Assembly: GCA_900103495.1 (NCBI GenBank)
Contig: FMWZ01000023.1
Location: 1 to 40,712 of the forward strand
Origin: Lachnospiraceae bacterium G11
Lineage (GTDB): Bacteria; Bacillota; Clostridia; Lachnospirales; Lachnospiraceae
DNA length: 40,712 nucleotides
Direction of reading: 5' to 3'
Shown here: positions 33,946 through 40,712 of the stretch, one piece after another
Layout: the number at the start of each line of letters is the position of its first letter
Position numbering within the stretch: position 1 is the stretch's first letter
Made by a program: the position numbers and the translations under genes
Notes under the pieces: model-generated
What the model saw: the letters and a program-made list of their open reading frames with translations, nothing else
What the model was told of the DNA's origin: nothing
Database searches by the model: none

Positions 33946-35418
33946 ATGGAAACATTTTTGAGTGGAGTAAAAACAGCAGCAATCTTCATTTGGGAAAACC
34001 TGGTATGGATTAACCTTATTTTTGCCATAATTATCGTGTTTTTCCAGAGACGTGATCCCAAGTCCGTGTGGGCTTGGCTTCTTGTACTTTATTTCGTTCC
34101 GATTCTGGGATTTATCTTCTATCTTCTTGTCGGTTCCGATATGCACAAGCGTAAGATCTTCGTCACCAAGGGAATTGAAGACCGGATCAACAAGGCCATC
34201 AGACAGCAGGAGTATATGCTTAAGCACGCTGATGTTGAGCTTATTGCGCCAAAATTGTCGGGCTTTGCGGACCAGGTTATGTTTAACCTTGAGACTCAGG
34301 GAAGTGTCCTTAGCGATGACAACGATATAGATATTTTCACCGACGGCCGCACCAAGTTTGACCGTCTTATAGAGGATATTAAAGCTGCAAAGAAGTCCAT
34401 TCACATCGAGTATTACATTATTAAAAAGGATGAGCTTTTCTTAAGCATTTTGGATGAGCTTAAGAAGAAGGCAGCCGAGGGCGTTGAGGTTCGAATCCTT
34501 TTTGACGCCATGGGATGCAGAAGTGTTAAGCATAAATTCTGGAGGGAACTTAATTCTTATGGCATTAAGACTGCCGAATTTTTCCCTGCAATCTTCAGGC
34601 GTATCAATATCCGAGTCAACTACCGTAACCACCGTAAAATTGTGGTTATCGACAATAAGATCGGATATGTCGGAGGCTTTAACATAGGCAAGGAATATAT
34701 AGATAAGGATGAGAAGTTCGGACACTGGAGAGACACCCATCTTCGAATTGTGGGAAGTGCCGTAACGGGATTGCAGCTTCGGTTCATCCTTGACTGGAAC
34801 TATGCCGCTCACGAGAATCTTTTCGAAACCGACAAATACTTTGAAAATGTGGAATCAGGTGTAAGGGATTATTCCGAGGTTCAGATTATCACATCAGGCC
34901 CCGATTCCATTGAGCAAAACATCAAGAATAACTACGTAAGACTTATTAATAAGGCTAAGAAATCTATCTACATTCAGACACCTTACTTTATTCCTGATGA
35001 GTCTTTGTTGACGGCTCTGTTTATCGCAATTAAATCCGGGGTTGAGGTCAATGTCATGATTCCATGTAAGCCCGACCATCCTTTTGTTTACTGGGCAACC
35101 TACTCATATGTTGGAGACCTTGTTATTGCGGGAGCCAAGTGCTACACCTACGACGCGGGATTCCTTCACGCCAAGGGCATGATTGTAGATGATAAGGCTT
35201 TTTGCTATGGTACAGCCAACATGGACATCCGCTCATTTGCCCTTAATTTCGAAGTTAACGCCATCGTCTACGACGAGGAGAAGGCAGTGGAGATGCGTCA
35301 GTATTTCGAGAAGGATGTGGAGAATTCCACTCTCATTACTTCCGACCACTACGCAGCCAGATCCCTGCCCTTCAGAATGAGAGAGCAGATTTGCAGGCTT
35401 TTCTCACCGCTATTGTAA
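33946..35418 (+). CDS. cls: Cardiolipin synthase
   Basis: A membrane phospholipase-D-type enzyme that condenses two phosphatidylglycerols into cardiolipin. The 490-residue protein has two N-terminal membrane helices (about 11-28 and 41-60) and two HKD motifs, H229-x-K231-x4-D236 (HRKIVVID) and H408-x-K410-x4-D415 (HAKGMIVD). Both are followed by the usual G-x-x-N segments. Length is normal. There is no Shine-Dalgarno sequence before ATG 33946 and no better start downstream. A ~590-bp repeat-rich spacer follows. Confidence 0.95.
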   Translation: METFLSGVKTAAIFIWENLVWINLIFAIIIVFFQRRDPKSVWAWLLVLYFVPILGFIFYLLVGSDMHKRKIFVTKGIEDRINKAIRQQEYMLKHADVELIAPKLSGFADQVMFNLETQGSVLSDDNDIDIFTDGRTKFDRLIEDIKAAKKSIHIEYYIIKKDELFLSILDELKKKAAEGVEVRILFDAMGCRSVKHKFWRELNSYGIKTAEFFPAIFRRINIRVNYRNHRKIVVIDNKIGYVGGFNIGKEYIDKDEKFGHWRDTHLRIVGSAVTGLQLRFILDWNYAAHENLFETDKYFENVESGVRDYSEVQIITSGPDSIEQNIKNNYVRLINKAKKSIYIQTPYFIPDESLLTALFIAIKSGVEVNVMIPCKPDHPFVYWATYSYVGDLVIAGAKCYTYDAGFLHAKGMIVDDKAFCYGTANMDIRSFALNFEVNAIVYDEEKAVEMRQYFEKDVENSTLITSDHYAARSLPFRMREQICRLFSPLL

Positions 35419-35429
35419 GCGACATACCA

Positions 35430-35557
35430 ATTCATTTCTGCTTGATGATAATTTTATCTGCAATTAGAAGGGAGTCAAACCCCAAGCCGCGTTGCGTTGC
35501 TTCGCAGGGTTGACTCCCTTCTAATTGCAGATATCCTGTAAACAAGCAGGAATGAAT
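35430..35557. repeat. Structured hairpin element, copy 1
   Basis: Nested inverted repeats. Outer arms are 35430-35444 and 35543-35557 (14 of 15 paired), inner arms 35456-35478 and 35510-35532 (23 of 23). The apical core at 35474-35514 contains CAAGCC ... TGCTTCGCA, where AAGC can pair with GCTT around a small CGC-GTT-GCG hairpin. It is homologous to the element at 39745-39862, and paired positions differ in a compensatory way. Confidence 0.8.
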
Positions 35558-35562
35558 TATTG

Positions 35563-35580
35563 TGCGCCTTAGCGCATTTT
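35563..35580 (+). terminator. Weak terminator-like hairpin
   Basis: TGCGC-CTTA-GCGCA followed by TTTT, directly after hairpin element copy 1. A second small stem TTATGAG / CTCATAA follows at 35589-35607. Confidence 0.5.
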
Positions 35581-35601
35581 AGTGAGTGTTATGAGGGAAA
35601 C

Positions 35602-35883
35602 TCATAATAAAATAGATACTTGCTTATTCTATTATGCTTGATTTTTAATGCTTTAATTGGCGTAGTCATAATAAATTCTAATTATTTGTAATCCATTACA
35701 CCGGCGTCCGATTCATTTTCATAATAATATTGTATTTTGAAAAGATTATTATGATGCGCTACAGATTAAAGGTCATATTAACATCATAATGATTTTTATA
35801 TTTCTGAGAATTATTATGATACGCGAAGAAAATATAGTTATTTGTAGGCATAATAAATAAACATCTTCCTTAAATCATTATGA
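35602..35883. repeat. Tandem array of TCATAATAA-N18-TTATTATGA dyads
   Basis: Left arms are at 35602, 35666, 35719, 35784 and 35848; right arms at 35629, 35746, 35811 and 35875, each exactly 27 bp after a left arm. The expected right arm at 35693 is degenerate. Steps between units are 64, 53, 65 and 64 bp. Arms are 9 bp and mostly conserved; the 18-bp centres and ~28-bp spacers are not. The array occupies the cls to lipoprotein spacer. Confidence 0.75.
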
Positions 35884-35943
35884 AAGAAATAGAGATTTAT
35901 GAAAAGAATCACTCCTTTAACAGTAGAGAAATCTTGAAATTTA

Positions 35944-35952
35944 TGGTATAAA
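35944..35952 (+). promoter_or_regulatory. Extended -10 promoter of the trigger-factor-like lipoprotein
   Basis: TGGTATAAA (35944-35952) lies about 60 bp before ATG 36013, with no strong -35. Confidence 0.5.
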
Positions 35953-36012
35953 GAAATGTGAATGTTTTTCTAAATCGTTAGTTTTAGTTTGTTTAGAGAG
36001 AGTGAGATTATT

Positions 36013-37092
36013 ATGAAAAAAAGATTAGCATTGGTACTGGCTGTAGCACTTTTAGCTATGGCACTTATGGCATGTGGCAAGGAAGAGGAAGTTATTGAAC
36101 CCGCTCCCACTCCCGAACCTACAGAGGCGGTTCAGGTTGTTGAGATTGAACCCGCAGTTACTCTTGGCGAATACAAGGGCCTTGAGGTTACTTACACAGA
36201 GCCTTTTGTGGCTGAAGAGGATGTTGAGGCATATGCCCTTCAGGAGTTTACCAAGTACATTACCGAAGAGGTAGGTATTAAGGACAGAGCAGTTGAAGAG
36301 GGCGATAAGGTTTATCTTTCATATGAGGGAAAGATTGACGGAGTTGCTTTTGACGGAGGAACTTCCGCAGGATACATGCTTGAGATTGGCTCAGGCACAT
36401 TCATCCCCGGATTCGAGGATCAGTTAATCGGAGCTATGCCCGGTGAGACAGTGGATGTGGTTGTTACATTCCCTGAGAATTACAGCGCAGAAGACCTTGC
36501 AGGCAAAGAGGCAGTTTTCACCTGCGAAGTATTCTATATTGTTCCTGAGATGAGCGATGAGGTAGTTGCTCTTCTTGATTGGGATTACAAGACTGTTGAT
36601 GAGTTAAAGGATTCCATCAGAAACGATATGCTTGCACAGATGCAGACCAATGTGGATGCCGAGATTGAGAATAATATAGTCGAGGCAGTTATAAATAATG
36701 CAACCTTTGGAGAGATTCCTCAGGATTTGATTGACAGATACAAATTAACCGTAGACAAGCAGCTTGAAGCTTACACAGCTTACGGATACGACAAGGATAC
36801 TGTAGCACAGATGCTCTACGGAACCGATGCGGCAACAATGATTGACGAGTTAAGTCTTATGTATGCAAAGCAGGATTTGGTATTCCGTGCAGTTGCAGCA
36901 GAGGAAGGACTTAAGCTTGACGATGCCGCTTTGGATGTAAGACTTGCAAAGTATGCCAAGGAAAACGGTTTTGAAAGCGCGGACGACATCATCACAGAAG
37001 ATATGACAAAGGAACAGTACAGAGACTTCTTCCTTTTCGATGATGTAATTACATATTTAACGAGCAACAACAAAGCAGTGCCCACTAAGTAA
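36013..37092 (+). CDS. Trigger-factor-like extracytoplasmic lipoprotein (FKBP-type foldase)
   Basis: A 359-residue protein with a lipoprotein signal (lipobox LMAC, Cys21) and a Pro/Glu-rich linker. An FKBP-type peptidyl-prolyl isomerase domain (about 94-176) has YEGKIDGVAFDGG and GSGTFIPGFEDQLIG. A helical region like the C-terminal chaperone domain of trigger factor completes it. The N-terminal ribosome-binding domain of trigger factor is absent, fitting a surface role. By analogy with PrsA it may fold secreted proteins (inference). ATG 36013 gives the signal peptide; an upstream TTG (35989) does not. Confidence 0.85.
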   Translation: MKKRLALVLAVALLAMALMACGKEEEVIEPAPTPEPTEAVQVVEIEPAVTLGEYKGLEVTYTEPFVAEEDVEAYALQEFTKYITEEVGIKDRAVEEGDKVYLSYEGKIDGVAFDGGTSAGYMLEIGSGTFIPGFEDQLIGAMPGETVDVVVTFPENYSAEDLAGKEAVFTCEVFYIVPEMSDEVVALLDWDYKTVDELKDSIRNDMLAQMQTNVDAEIENNIVEAVINNATFGEIPQDLIDRYKLTVDKQLEAYTAYGYDKDTVAQMLYGTDAATMIDELSLMYAKQDLVFRAVAAEEGLKLDDAALDVRLAKYAKENGFESADDIITEDMTKEQYRDFFLFDDVITYLTSNNKAVPTK

Positions 37093-37109
37093 ATTAAAGG
37101 AGAAATACA

Positions 37110-38501
37110 ATGGACCTTACAGATATCAGAGACCTATTCAGGGAAAGAGACAAATATATCGGAAAAGAAATTACAGTAGGCGGCTGGATCAGAACCAACC
37201 GTGACTCCAAGCAGTTTGGATTCCTTGTAATTAATGACGGAACATTTTTCGAGCCTTTACAGGTGGTTTATCACGATACACTTGCAAACTTCGATGAGAT
37301 TACAAAACTTAACGTTGGTGCCGCAGTTGTTGTAAAGGGTGAGCTTGTTGCTACACCCGAGGCTAAGCAGCCCTTCGAGATTCAGGCAAAAGAGGTGCTT
37401 GTTGAGGGACCTTCAACTCCCGATTATCCCCTTCAGCCCAAGAGACATACCCTTGAGTTCTTAAGAACAATGCCTCATCTTCGTGCAAGAACCAATACCT
37501 TCCAGGCAGTATTCAGAGTTCGTTCTCTCATTGCCTACGCTATTCACTCCTTCTTTATGGAGAGAGGTTTCGTTTATGTGCACACACCCCTTATCACATC
37601 CAGTGACTGTGAGGGTGCAGGTGAGATGTTCCAGGTAACAACCCTTGATATGAACAACCTTCCCAAGAACGACGACGGAAGTGTAGATTACTCACAGGAT
37701 TTCTTCTGCAAGCCCACCAACCTTACAGTATCCGGTCAGCTTAACGTAGAGACCTTCGCTTTTGCCTTCAAGAATGTTTACACCTTCGGACCCACATTCC
37801 GTGCAGAGAATAGTAACACAACACGTCACGCTGCTGAGTTCTGGATGATTGAGCCCGAGATCTGCTTCGCGGACCTTACAGACGACATGATCCTCGCAGA
37901 GGCAATGCTTAAGTACGTAATCAGATACGTTCTTGAGAACGCTCCCGAGGAGATGGCATTCTTCAACAACTTTATCGACAAGGGCCTTATTGAGAGACTT
38001 AACCACGTTGTTAACTCCGATTTTGGCCGTGTTACATACACAGACGCAATCAAGATTCTCGAGAAGCACAACGACGAATTCGAGTACAAGGTATCATGGG
38101 GCTGCGATCTGCAGACCGAGCACGAGAGATTCCTTACAGAGAAGGAATTCAAGCGCCCTGTATTCGTTACAGATTATCCCAAGGAGATTAAGGCTTTCTA
38201 CATGAAGCTTAACCCCGACGGAAAGACCGTTGCCGCTATGGACTGCCTGGTTCCCGGAATCGGTGAAATCATCGGCGGAAGCCAGAGAGAGGACAACCTT
38301 GAGTTACTTGAGAAGAGAATGGAAGAGTGCGGCCTCAACAAGGCAGACTACGACTTCTACCTTGATCTTCGTAAGTACGGCAGCGTTCGTCACGCAGGCT
38401 TCGGACTTGGCTTCGAGCGTTGCGTAATGTATTTGACAGGAATGGGCAACATCCGTGACGTCCTTCCTTTCCCTCGTACTGTTAAAAACTGCGAGCTCTA
38501 A
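37110..38501 (+). CDS. asnS: Asparaginyl-tRNA synthetase
   Basis: A class IIb synthetase charging tRNA-Asn. The 463-residue protein has an N-terminal OB-fold anticodon-binding domain ([20 protein letters not shown]), motif 2 ([25 protein letters not shown]) and motif 3 ([13 protein letters not shown]). AAAGGAG precedes ATG 37110, which is 17 nt after the lipoprotein stop, and no terminator is seen on either side. It may therefore be co-transcribed with its neighbours. Confidence 0.96.
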   Translation: MDLTDIRDLFRERDKYIGKEITVGGWIRTNRDSKQFGFLVINDGTFFEPLQVVYHDTLANFDEITKLNVGAAVVVKGELVATPEAKQPFEIQAKEVLVEGPSTPDYPLQPKRHTLEFLRTMPHLRARTNTFQAVFRVRSLIAYAIHSFFMERGFVYVHTPLITSSDCEGAGEMFQVTTLDMNNLPKNDDGSVDYSQDFFCKPTNLTVSGQLNVETFAFAFKNVYTFGPTFRAENSNTTRHAAEFWMIEPEICFADLTDDMILAEAMLKYVIRYVLENAPEEMAFFNNFIDKGLIERLNHVVNSDFGRVTYTDAIKILEKHNDEFEYKVSWGCDLQTEHERFLTEKEFKRPVFVTDYPKEIKAFYMKLNPDGKTVAAMDCLVPGIGEIIGGSQREDNLELLEKRMEECGLNKADYDFYLDLRKYGSVRHAGFGLGFERCVMYLTGMGNIRDVLPFPRTVKNCEL

Positions 38502-38529
38502 TCTATACTTTTAACCTTGGAGGCCAGCC

Positions 38530-39699
38530 TTGGCGAGATTCAGAAGGCTTCTGGGATTTGTGGTTGGCGTGGCAGTGTTGGCGGGCTATAGCCTGTCTGT
38601 TAACGCCTCATCCGTCGCAGAAATCCAGAAGGGCATGACTGACAAACAGAATAAGCTAAACGCCGAGAACAGCAATTTATCCGGCCTTCAATCGGAGGCA
38701 GAGGCCTTAGAGCAGGAGATTGCTGACTTGGATTCAGAGATACTTAACCTTATGACGGATATCGCCGTTTTGGAAGACCAGATAGAGGTTAAGGTTGGCG
38801 AGATTGCTGAAGCCCAGGCCGAGTACGACGAGGCCAAAGCAACTGAGATAGAGCAGTACGAAGCCATGAAGATCCGTATCCAGTACATGTATGAGATGGG
38901 AGAAACCAACTACTTATCCCTTCTTATCAGTGCGAAGAGCATGTCGGAGCTTCTTAACAAGGCTGAGTACGTAGAGCAGATTTACGAATACGACAGAAAG
39001 AAACTAGAAGAGTTTCAGGAAATTACCAAGAAGGTTGAAGAATTAAAGATTGCCCTTGAAAATGAGAAGGCTGAACTTGAAGACCAGAAGGCAGCCCTTA
39101 ATGACCAGAAGGCAATGCTTGATGAACTTATAGAGCAGAAGAAAGCCCAGGCCGCCGACTATGCCGCACAGATTGCGGAGTCAAGAAAGCGTGCTCAGGC
39201 TCTCAAAGATCAGATTGCTGCGGACCAGAAGAAGATTTCACAGCTTCAGGAAGAGGAGCGTAAGCGCCTTGCAGCCGAGGCAGCTAAGAAAGCCGCTGCA
39301 TCCGGAAATGTGGGTCAGACCACAGCAACCATCATCACCAACGCAACAGGCTCTGAACTTGGTAAACAGATAGCAACCTACGCCTGCCAGTTTGTGGGCA
39401 ACCCTTATGTACACGGCGGAACAAGCCTCACCCAGGGTGCCGACTGTTCAGGCTTCACCTACAGAGTATACGCTGACTTCGGTTACTCGATACCACGAAG
39501 TAGTTCGGCGCAGACTACCTGCGGTACTGCTGTTGACTACGCCAACGCCCAGCCCGGCGACATCATCTGTATGCCCGGCCACGTAGGCATCTACATCGGA
39601 AATGGCCAGATGGTACACGCCTCCACCCCTTCAGGCGGAATCAAGATCGGTACCTGCACCTTCAAGCCGGTCATCGGTGTCAGAAGAATAGTGAATTAA
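38530..39699 (+). CDS. Secreted NlpC/P60 peptidoglycan hydrolase with coiled coil
   Basis: A 389-residue secreted cell-wall hydrolase. A signal peptide (MARFRRLL ... SLSVNA) is followed by a long coiled coil (about 30-250) like that of PcsB/CwlO. A C-terminal NlpC/P60 domain follows with catalytic Cys306 (GADCSGF), His351 (GHVGIYIGNG) and His363 (MVHAS). Such enzymes cut D-Glu to diamino-acid links, and the coiled coil often keeps them inactive until engaged by FtsEX. The start is TTG 38530 behind GGAGG (38519-38523). A terminator follows the stop. Confidence 0.93.
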   Translation: MARFRRLLGFVVGVAVLAGYSLSVNASSVAEIQKGMTDKQNKLNAENSNLSGLQSEAEALEQEIADLDSEILNLMTDIAVLEDQIEVKVGEIAEAQAEYDEAKATEIEQYEAMKIRIQYMYEMGETNYLSLLISAKSMSELLNKAEYVEQIYEYDRKKLEEFQEITKKVEELKIALENEKAELEDQKAALNDQKAMLDELIEQKKAQAADYAAQIAESRKRAQALKDQIAADQKKISQLQEEERKRLAAEAAKKAAASGNVGQTTATIITNATGSELGKQIATYACQFVGNPYVHGGTSLTQGADCSGFTYRVYADFGYSIPRSSSAQTTCGTAVDYANAQPGDIICMPGHVGIYIGNGQMVHASTPSGGIKIGTCTFKPVIGVRRIVN

Positions 39700-39710
39700 T
39701 GAATGAATGA

Positions 39711-39738
39711 AGCGTCTGCCTTTCAGCAGACGCTTTTT
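39711..39738 (+). terminator. Intrinsic terminator after the NlpC/P60 gene
   Basis: The stem AGCGTCTGC / GCAGACGCT (39711-39719 and 39726-39734) with loop CTTTCA is followed by a T-run. Confidence 0.92.
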
Positions 39739-39744
39739 GCTTTC

Positions 39745-39862
39745 CTTCCTGCTCTGCATTATTGTATCTGCGGAAGAGTGGGCGTCAAGGGCAAGCCACT
39801 TCGTGGTGCTTCGCACCCTTGACCTCCATTCCTCCGCAGATAAGCAGTAGTCAAGCAGGAAG
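39745..39862. repeat. Structured hairpin element, copy 2
   Basis: Outer arms are CTTCCTGCT / AGCAGGAAG (39745-39753 and 39854-39862). Inner arms are 39765-39791 and 39816-39842 (23 of 27 matched). The apical core at 39784-39823 contains CAAGCC ... TGCTTCGCA around a CCAC-TTC-GTGG hairpin. It is the homologue of the element at 35430-35557 and shares the right-hand segment CAAGCAGGAA. Confidence 0.8.
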
Positions 39863-39867
39863 AAGAT

Positions 39868-39891
39868 AAAAGGCCGCTGCCGCGGCCTTTT
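39868..39891. terminator. Terminator-like hairpin between element and array
   Basis: AAAAGGCCGC-TGCC-GCGGCCTTTT, a symmetric hairpin with A and T runs, able to act in both directions. Confidence 0.75.
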
Positions 39892-39923
39892 AAGCCGGCC
39901 CGAGTGGCCATCTAGACGGGGCC

Positions 39924-40191
39924 CTCTGCCATTTTTTGTATTTTGGCTCGTTTAGCGGTAGTGAATTTGGGGTCTCCTCTGCTATTTTCATGGAATTAGC
40001 TGATTGGCAGTAGTGATACCTGAGTTTACTCTGCCTATTTCTAAGTTTTGCTCTATAGGCAGAAATTGCTTGCTGAAAAACTCTGCCTGTGAAGCGGTTT
40101 CTCAAATTTGGCAGAGAACCAAGCTTTTTTCATACTGCCGGGTTACGAAAACTGACTTTCAGGCAGAGAGGATTCGCCTATCTCCTCTGCC
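39924..40191. repeat. Tandem 52-bp array of CTCTGCC / GGCAGAG dyads
   Basis: CTCTGCC-like arms start at 39924, 39977, 40029, 40081, 40133 and 40185 (steps 53, 52, 52, 52, 52). GGCAG-type arms start at 40006, 40058, 40110 and 40162, also 52 bp apart, with a degenerate one near 39954. Each unit is 7-bp arm, 22 bp, 7-bp arm, 16 bp. The interiors are diverged, with faint ATTTT ... GCT similarity among the first three. No gene is seen in 39892-40240. Confidence 0.78.
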
Positions 40192-40240
40192 GACAACTCA
40201 ATTCTTGCGATTAAATAAGGGAATTTATACGAAACAAATG

Positions 40241-40249
40241 TGCTATAAT
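40241..40249 (+). promoter_or_regulatory. Promoter of second antitoxin RNA
   Basis: Extended -10 TGCTATAAT (40241-40249), as in the copy at 17123-17131; no clear -35. Confidence 0.7.
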
Positions 40250-40255
40250 AAAAGA

Positions 40256-40344
40256 GCAAAGGTGCTACCGATAGACGGTCAGCCCTGAAGATTCGAAAAA
40301 AATAATTGCCGTATCTTTGTCAGGGACAGGCGATTATTTTTTTT
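40256..40344 (+). ncRNA. Second candidate type I antitoxin RNA
   Basis: A ~89-nt predicted RNA starting near AGCAAAGGTGCTACC, containing ACCGATAGACGGT (40267-40279) as in the first copy. It ends in a hairpin of A/T-rich stem AATAATTGCC / GGCGATTATT with T8. It overlaps, on the opposite strand, the remaining 3' part of a holin-like toxin gene. Confidence 0.7.
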
Positions 40345-40371
40345 ATGAGAAAGCTTATAAAATAAAACGCC
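40274..40371 (-). pseudogene. 3' remnant of a holin-like toxin gene, cut by an IS element
   Basis: On the minus strand 40371-40319 reads GVLFYKLSHKKNNRLSLTK, aligning with GLIYKIAHKNDRQS of the intact toxin at 17200-17298. Instead of stopping in the same place the frame runs on to a stop near 40274. Upstream of residue G the homology ends exactly where the IS-like left end begins (about 40372). The start codon, ribosome site and most of the membrane helix are missing from this side of the insertion. Confidence 0.65.
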
Positions 40372-40712
40372 TGGGTCCGAATGTGATATGTACCCTCTTT
40401 ACTGGACAAACCAGTAAGGAGGGTATTTTTATGCGTTATAGTTACGATTACAAGAGAAAAGCTGTTGAATTGTATCGGCAAGGACTTTGGCCCGATACTC
40501 CTGATGGTATTAATACAGAGTACTTTCATGGGACAATCCGAAAATGGGTAAGAATTGAGAATGCTTGCGGACCAGATGCTCTAAGACACAAAAGCTTCAA
40601 TAAAGTTTGGACAGCGGAAGAAAAATTGTCCATAGTTTCGCAAGTCATGGCAGGCAACTCGATCAAGTCGATAGCTTTTGAAAATGGTATTGACGATGGA
40701 CTGCTTTACAAA
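40372..40712 (+). mobile_element. Left end of an IS3-family-like insertion sequence (runs off the window)
   Basis: The element probably begins TGGGTCCGAATGTG (40372), consistent with the 5'-TG ends usual in IS3-family elements. A hairpin CCCTCTTTACTGG / CCAGTAAGGAGGG (40394-40406 and 40412-40424) lies just inside, directly before the first open reading frame. The exact end and the target duplication cannot be fixed without the right end. Confidence 0.65.
40431..40712 (+). CDS. IS3-family OrfA-like transposase subunit, partial
   Basis: A reading frame of 94 residues with no stop before the window ends, starting MRYSYDYKRKAVELYRQG. It resembles the helix-turn-helix OrfA of IS3-type elements. 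A first DNA-binding unit (YKRKAVELYRQG ... GTIRKWVRIE) is followed by a second (WTAEEKLSIVSQVMAGNSIKSIAFENGI ... LLYK). GTAAGGAGGG supplies the ribosome site. OrfB, with the DDE domain, would lie beyond the window. Confidence 0.8.
   Translation, partial: MRYSYDYKRKAVELYRQGLWPDTPDGINTEYFHGTIRKWVRIENACGPDALRHKSFNKVWTAEEKLSIVSQVMAGNSIKSIAFENGIDDGLLYK

Noticed and set aside
35602-40191. The two tandem arrays as CRISPR arrays
   Set aside because: Only short arm sequences are conserved and the unit interiors vary in both parts; there is no uniform 23-37-bp repeat and no cas gene.

Overview
The window looks like a chromosomal segment of a low-to-mid GC, motile, anaerobic Firmicute, most likely of the family Lachnospiraceae (Butyrivibrio/Roseburia-like). 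The assignment is an inference. It rests on the glgC-glgD pair, a T-box leader on a long type-2 isoleucyl-tRNA synthetase, YwiB/DUF1934 next to murI, a secreted trigger-factor-like lipoprotein, sigma-28 (motility) promoters, strong AGGAGG-type ribosome sites and several TTG starts. No tRNA, rRNA, CRISPR-Cas or prophage genes were seen.

Layout. 1-2.6 kb: glycogen precursor genes glgC and glgD. 2.9-5.6 kb: a phytoene-desaturase-like flavoprotein and a flavin reductase fused to a 2Fe-2S ferredoxin. 5.7-13.2 kb: pth, mfd, a membrane diguanylate cyclase and three small membrane proteins, two with zinc ribbons, tightly packed. 13.3-14.6 kb: a MATE transporter. 14.6-17.1 kb: an AT-rich spacer with repeated GGTTAACATAA boxes, two small unknown proteins, a GlsB/YeaQ-type membrane protein and a His/Ser-rich zinc-ribbon membrane protein. 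17.1-17.4 kb: a type I toxin-antitoxin locus with a 32-residue holin-like toxin and a convergent antisense RNA. 17.5-21.0 kb: ileS behind an Ile T-box. 21.2-24.8 kb: a sigma-28-controlled Ca-binding-like protein, plsC and a GH9-like lipoprotein without catalytic residues. 24.9-29.7 kb: glgP and a YbhJ-like aconitase homologue. 29.8-33.8 kb: a second sigma-28 gene, the ispE-gntR-murI-ywiB-like operon and a small membrane protein. 33.9-39.7 kb: cls, a trigger-factor-like lipoprotein, asnS and an NlpC/P60 hydrolase. 39.7-40.7 kb: non-coding repeats, a second toxin-antitoxin locus, and the left end of an IS3-like element inserted into its toxin gene.

The least ordinary content is non-coding. Two homologous ~120-bp hairpin elements (35430-35557 and 39745-39862) share a core whose differences preserve base pairing. 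Each is followed by a short terminator-like hairpin and then by a tandem array of inverted-repeat dyads with fixed geometry and poorly conserved interiors. The array period is 64-65 bp at 35602-35883 and 52 bp at 39924-40191. The second composite locus leads directly into the IS-interrupted toxin-antitoxin copy. The same antitoxin RNA family is therefore present twice, once with a whole toxin gene and once with a truncated one.

Functional links: glgC/glgD make ADP-glucose for glycogen and glgP degrades glycogen. pth, mfd, ileS and asnS are translation and repair housekeeping genes. plsC and cls make membrane phospholipid, and murI and the NlpC/P60 protein act on the cell wall. Two genes with sigma-28 promoters tie the region to the motility regulon. 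All calls come from reading the sequence; no database search was run.
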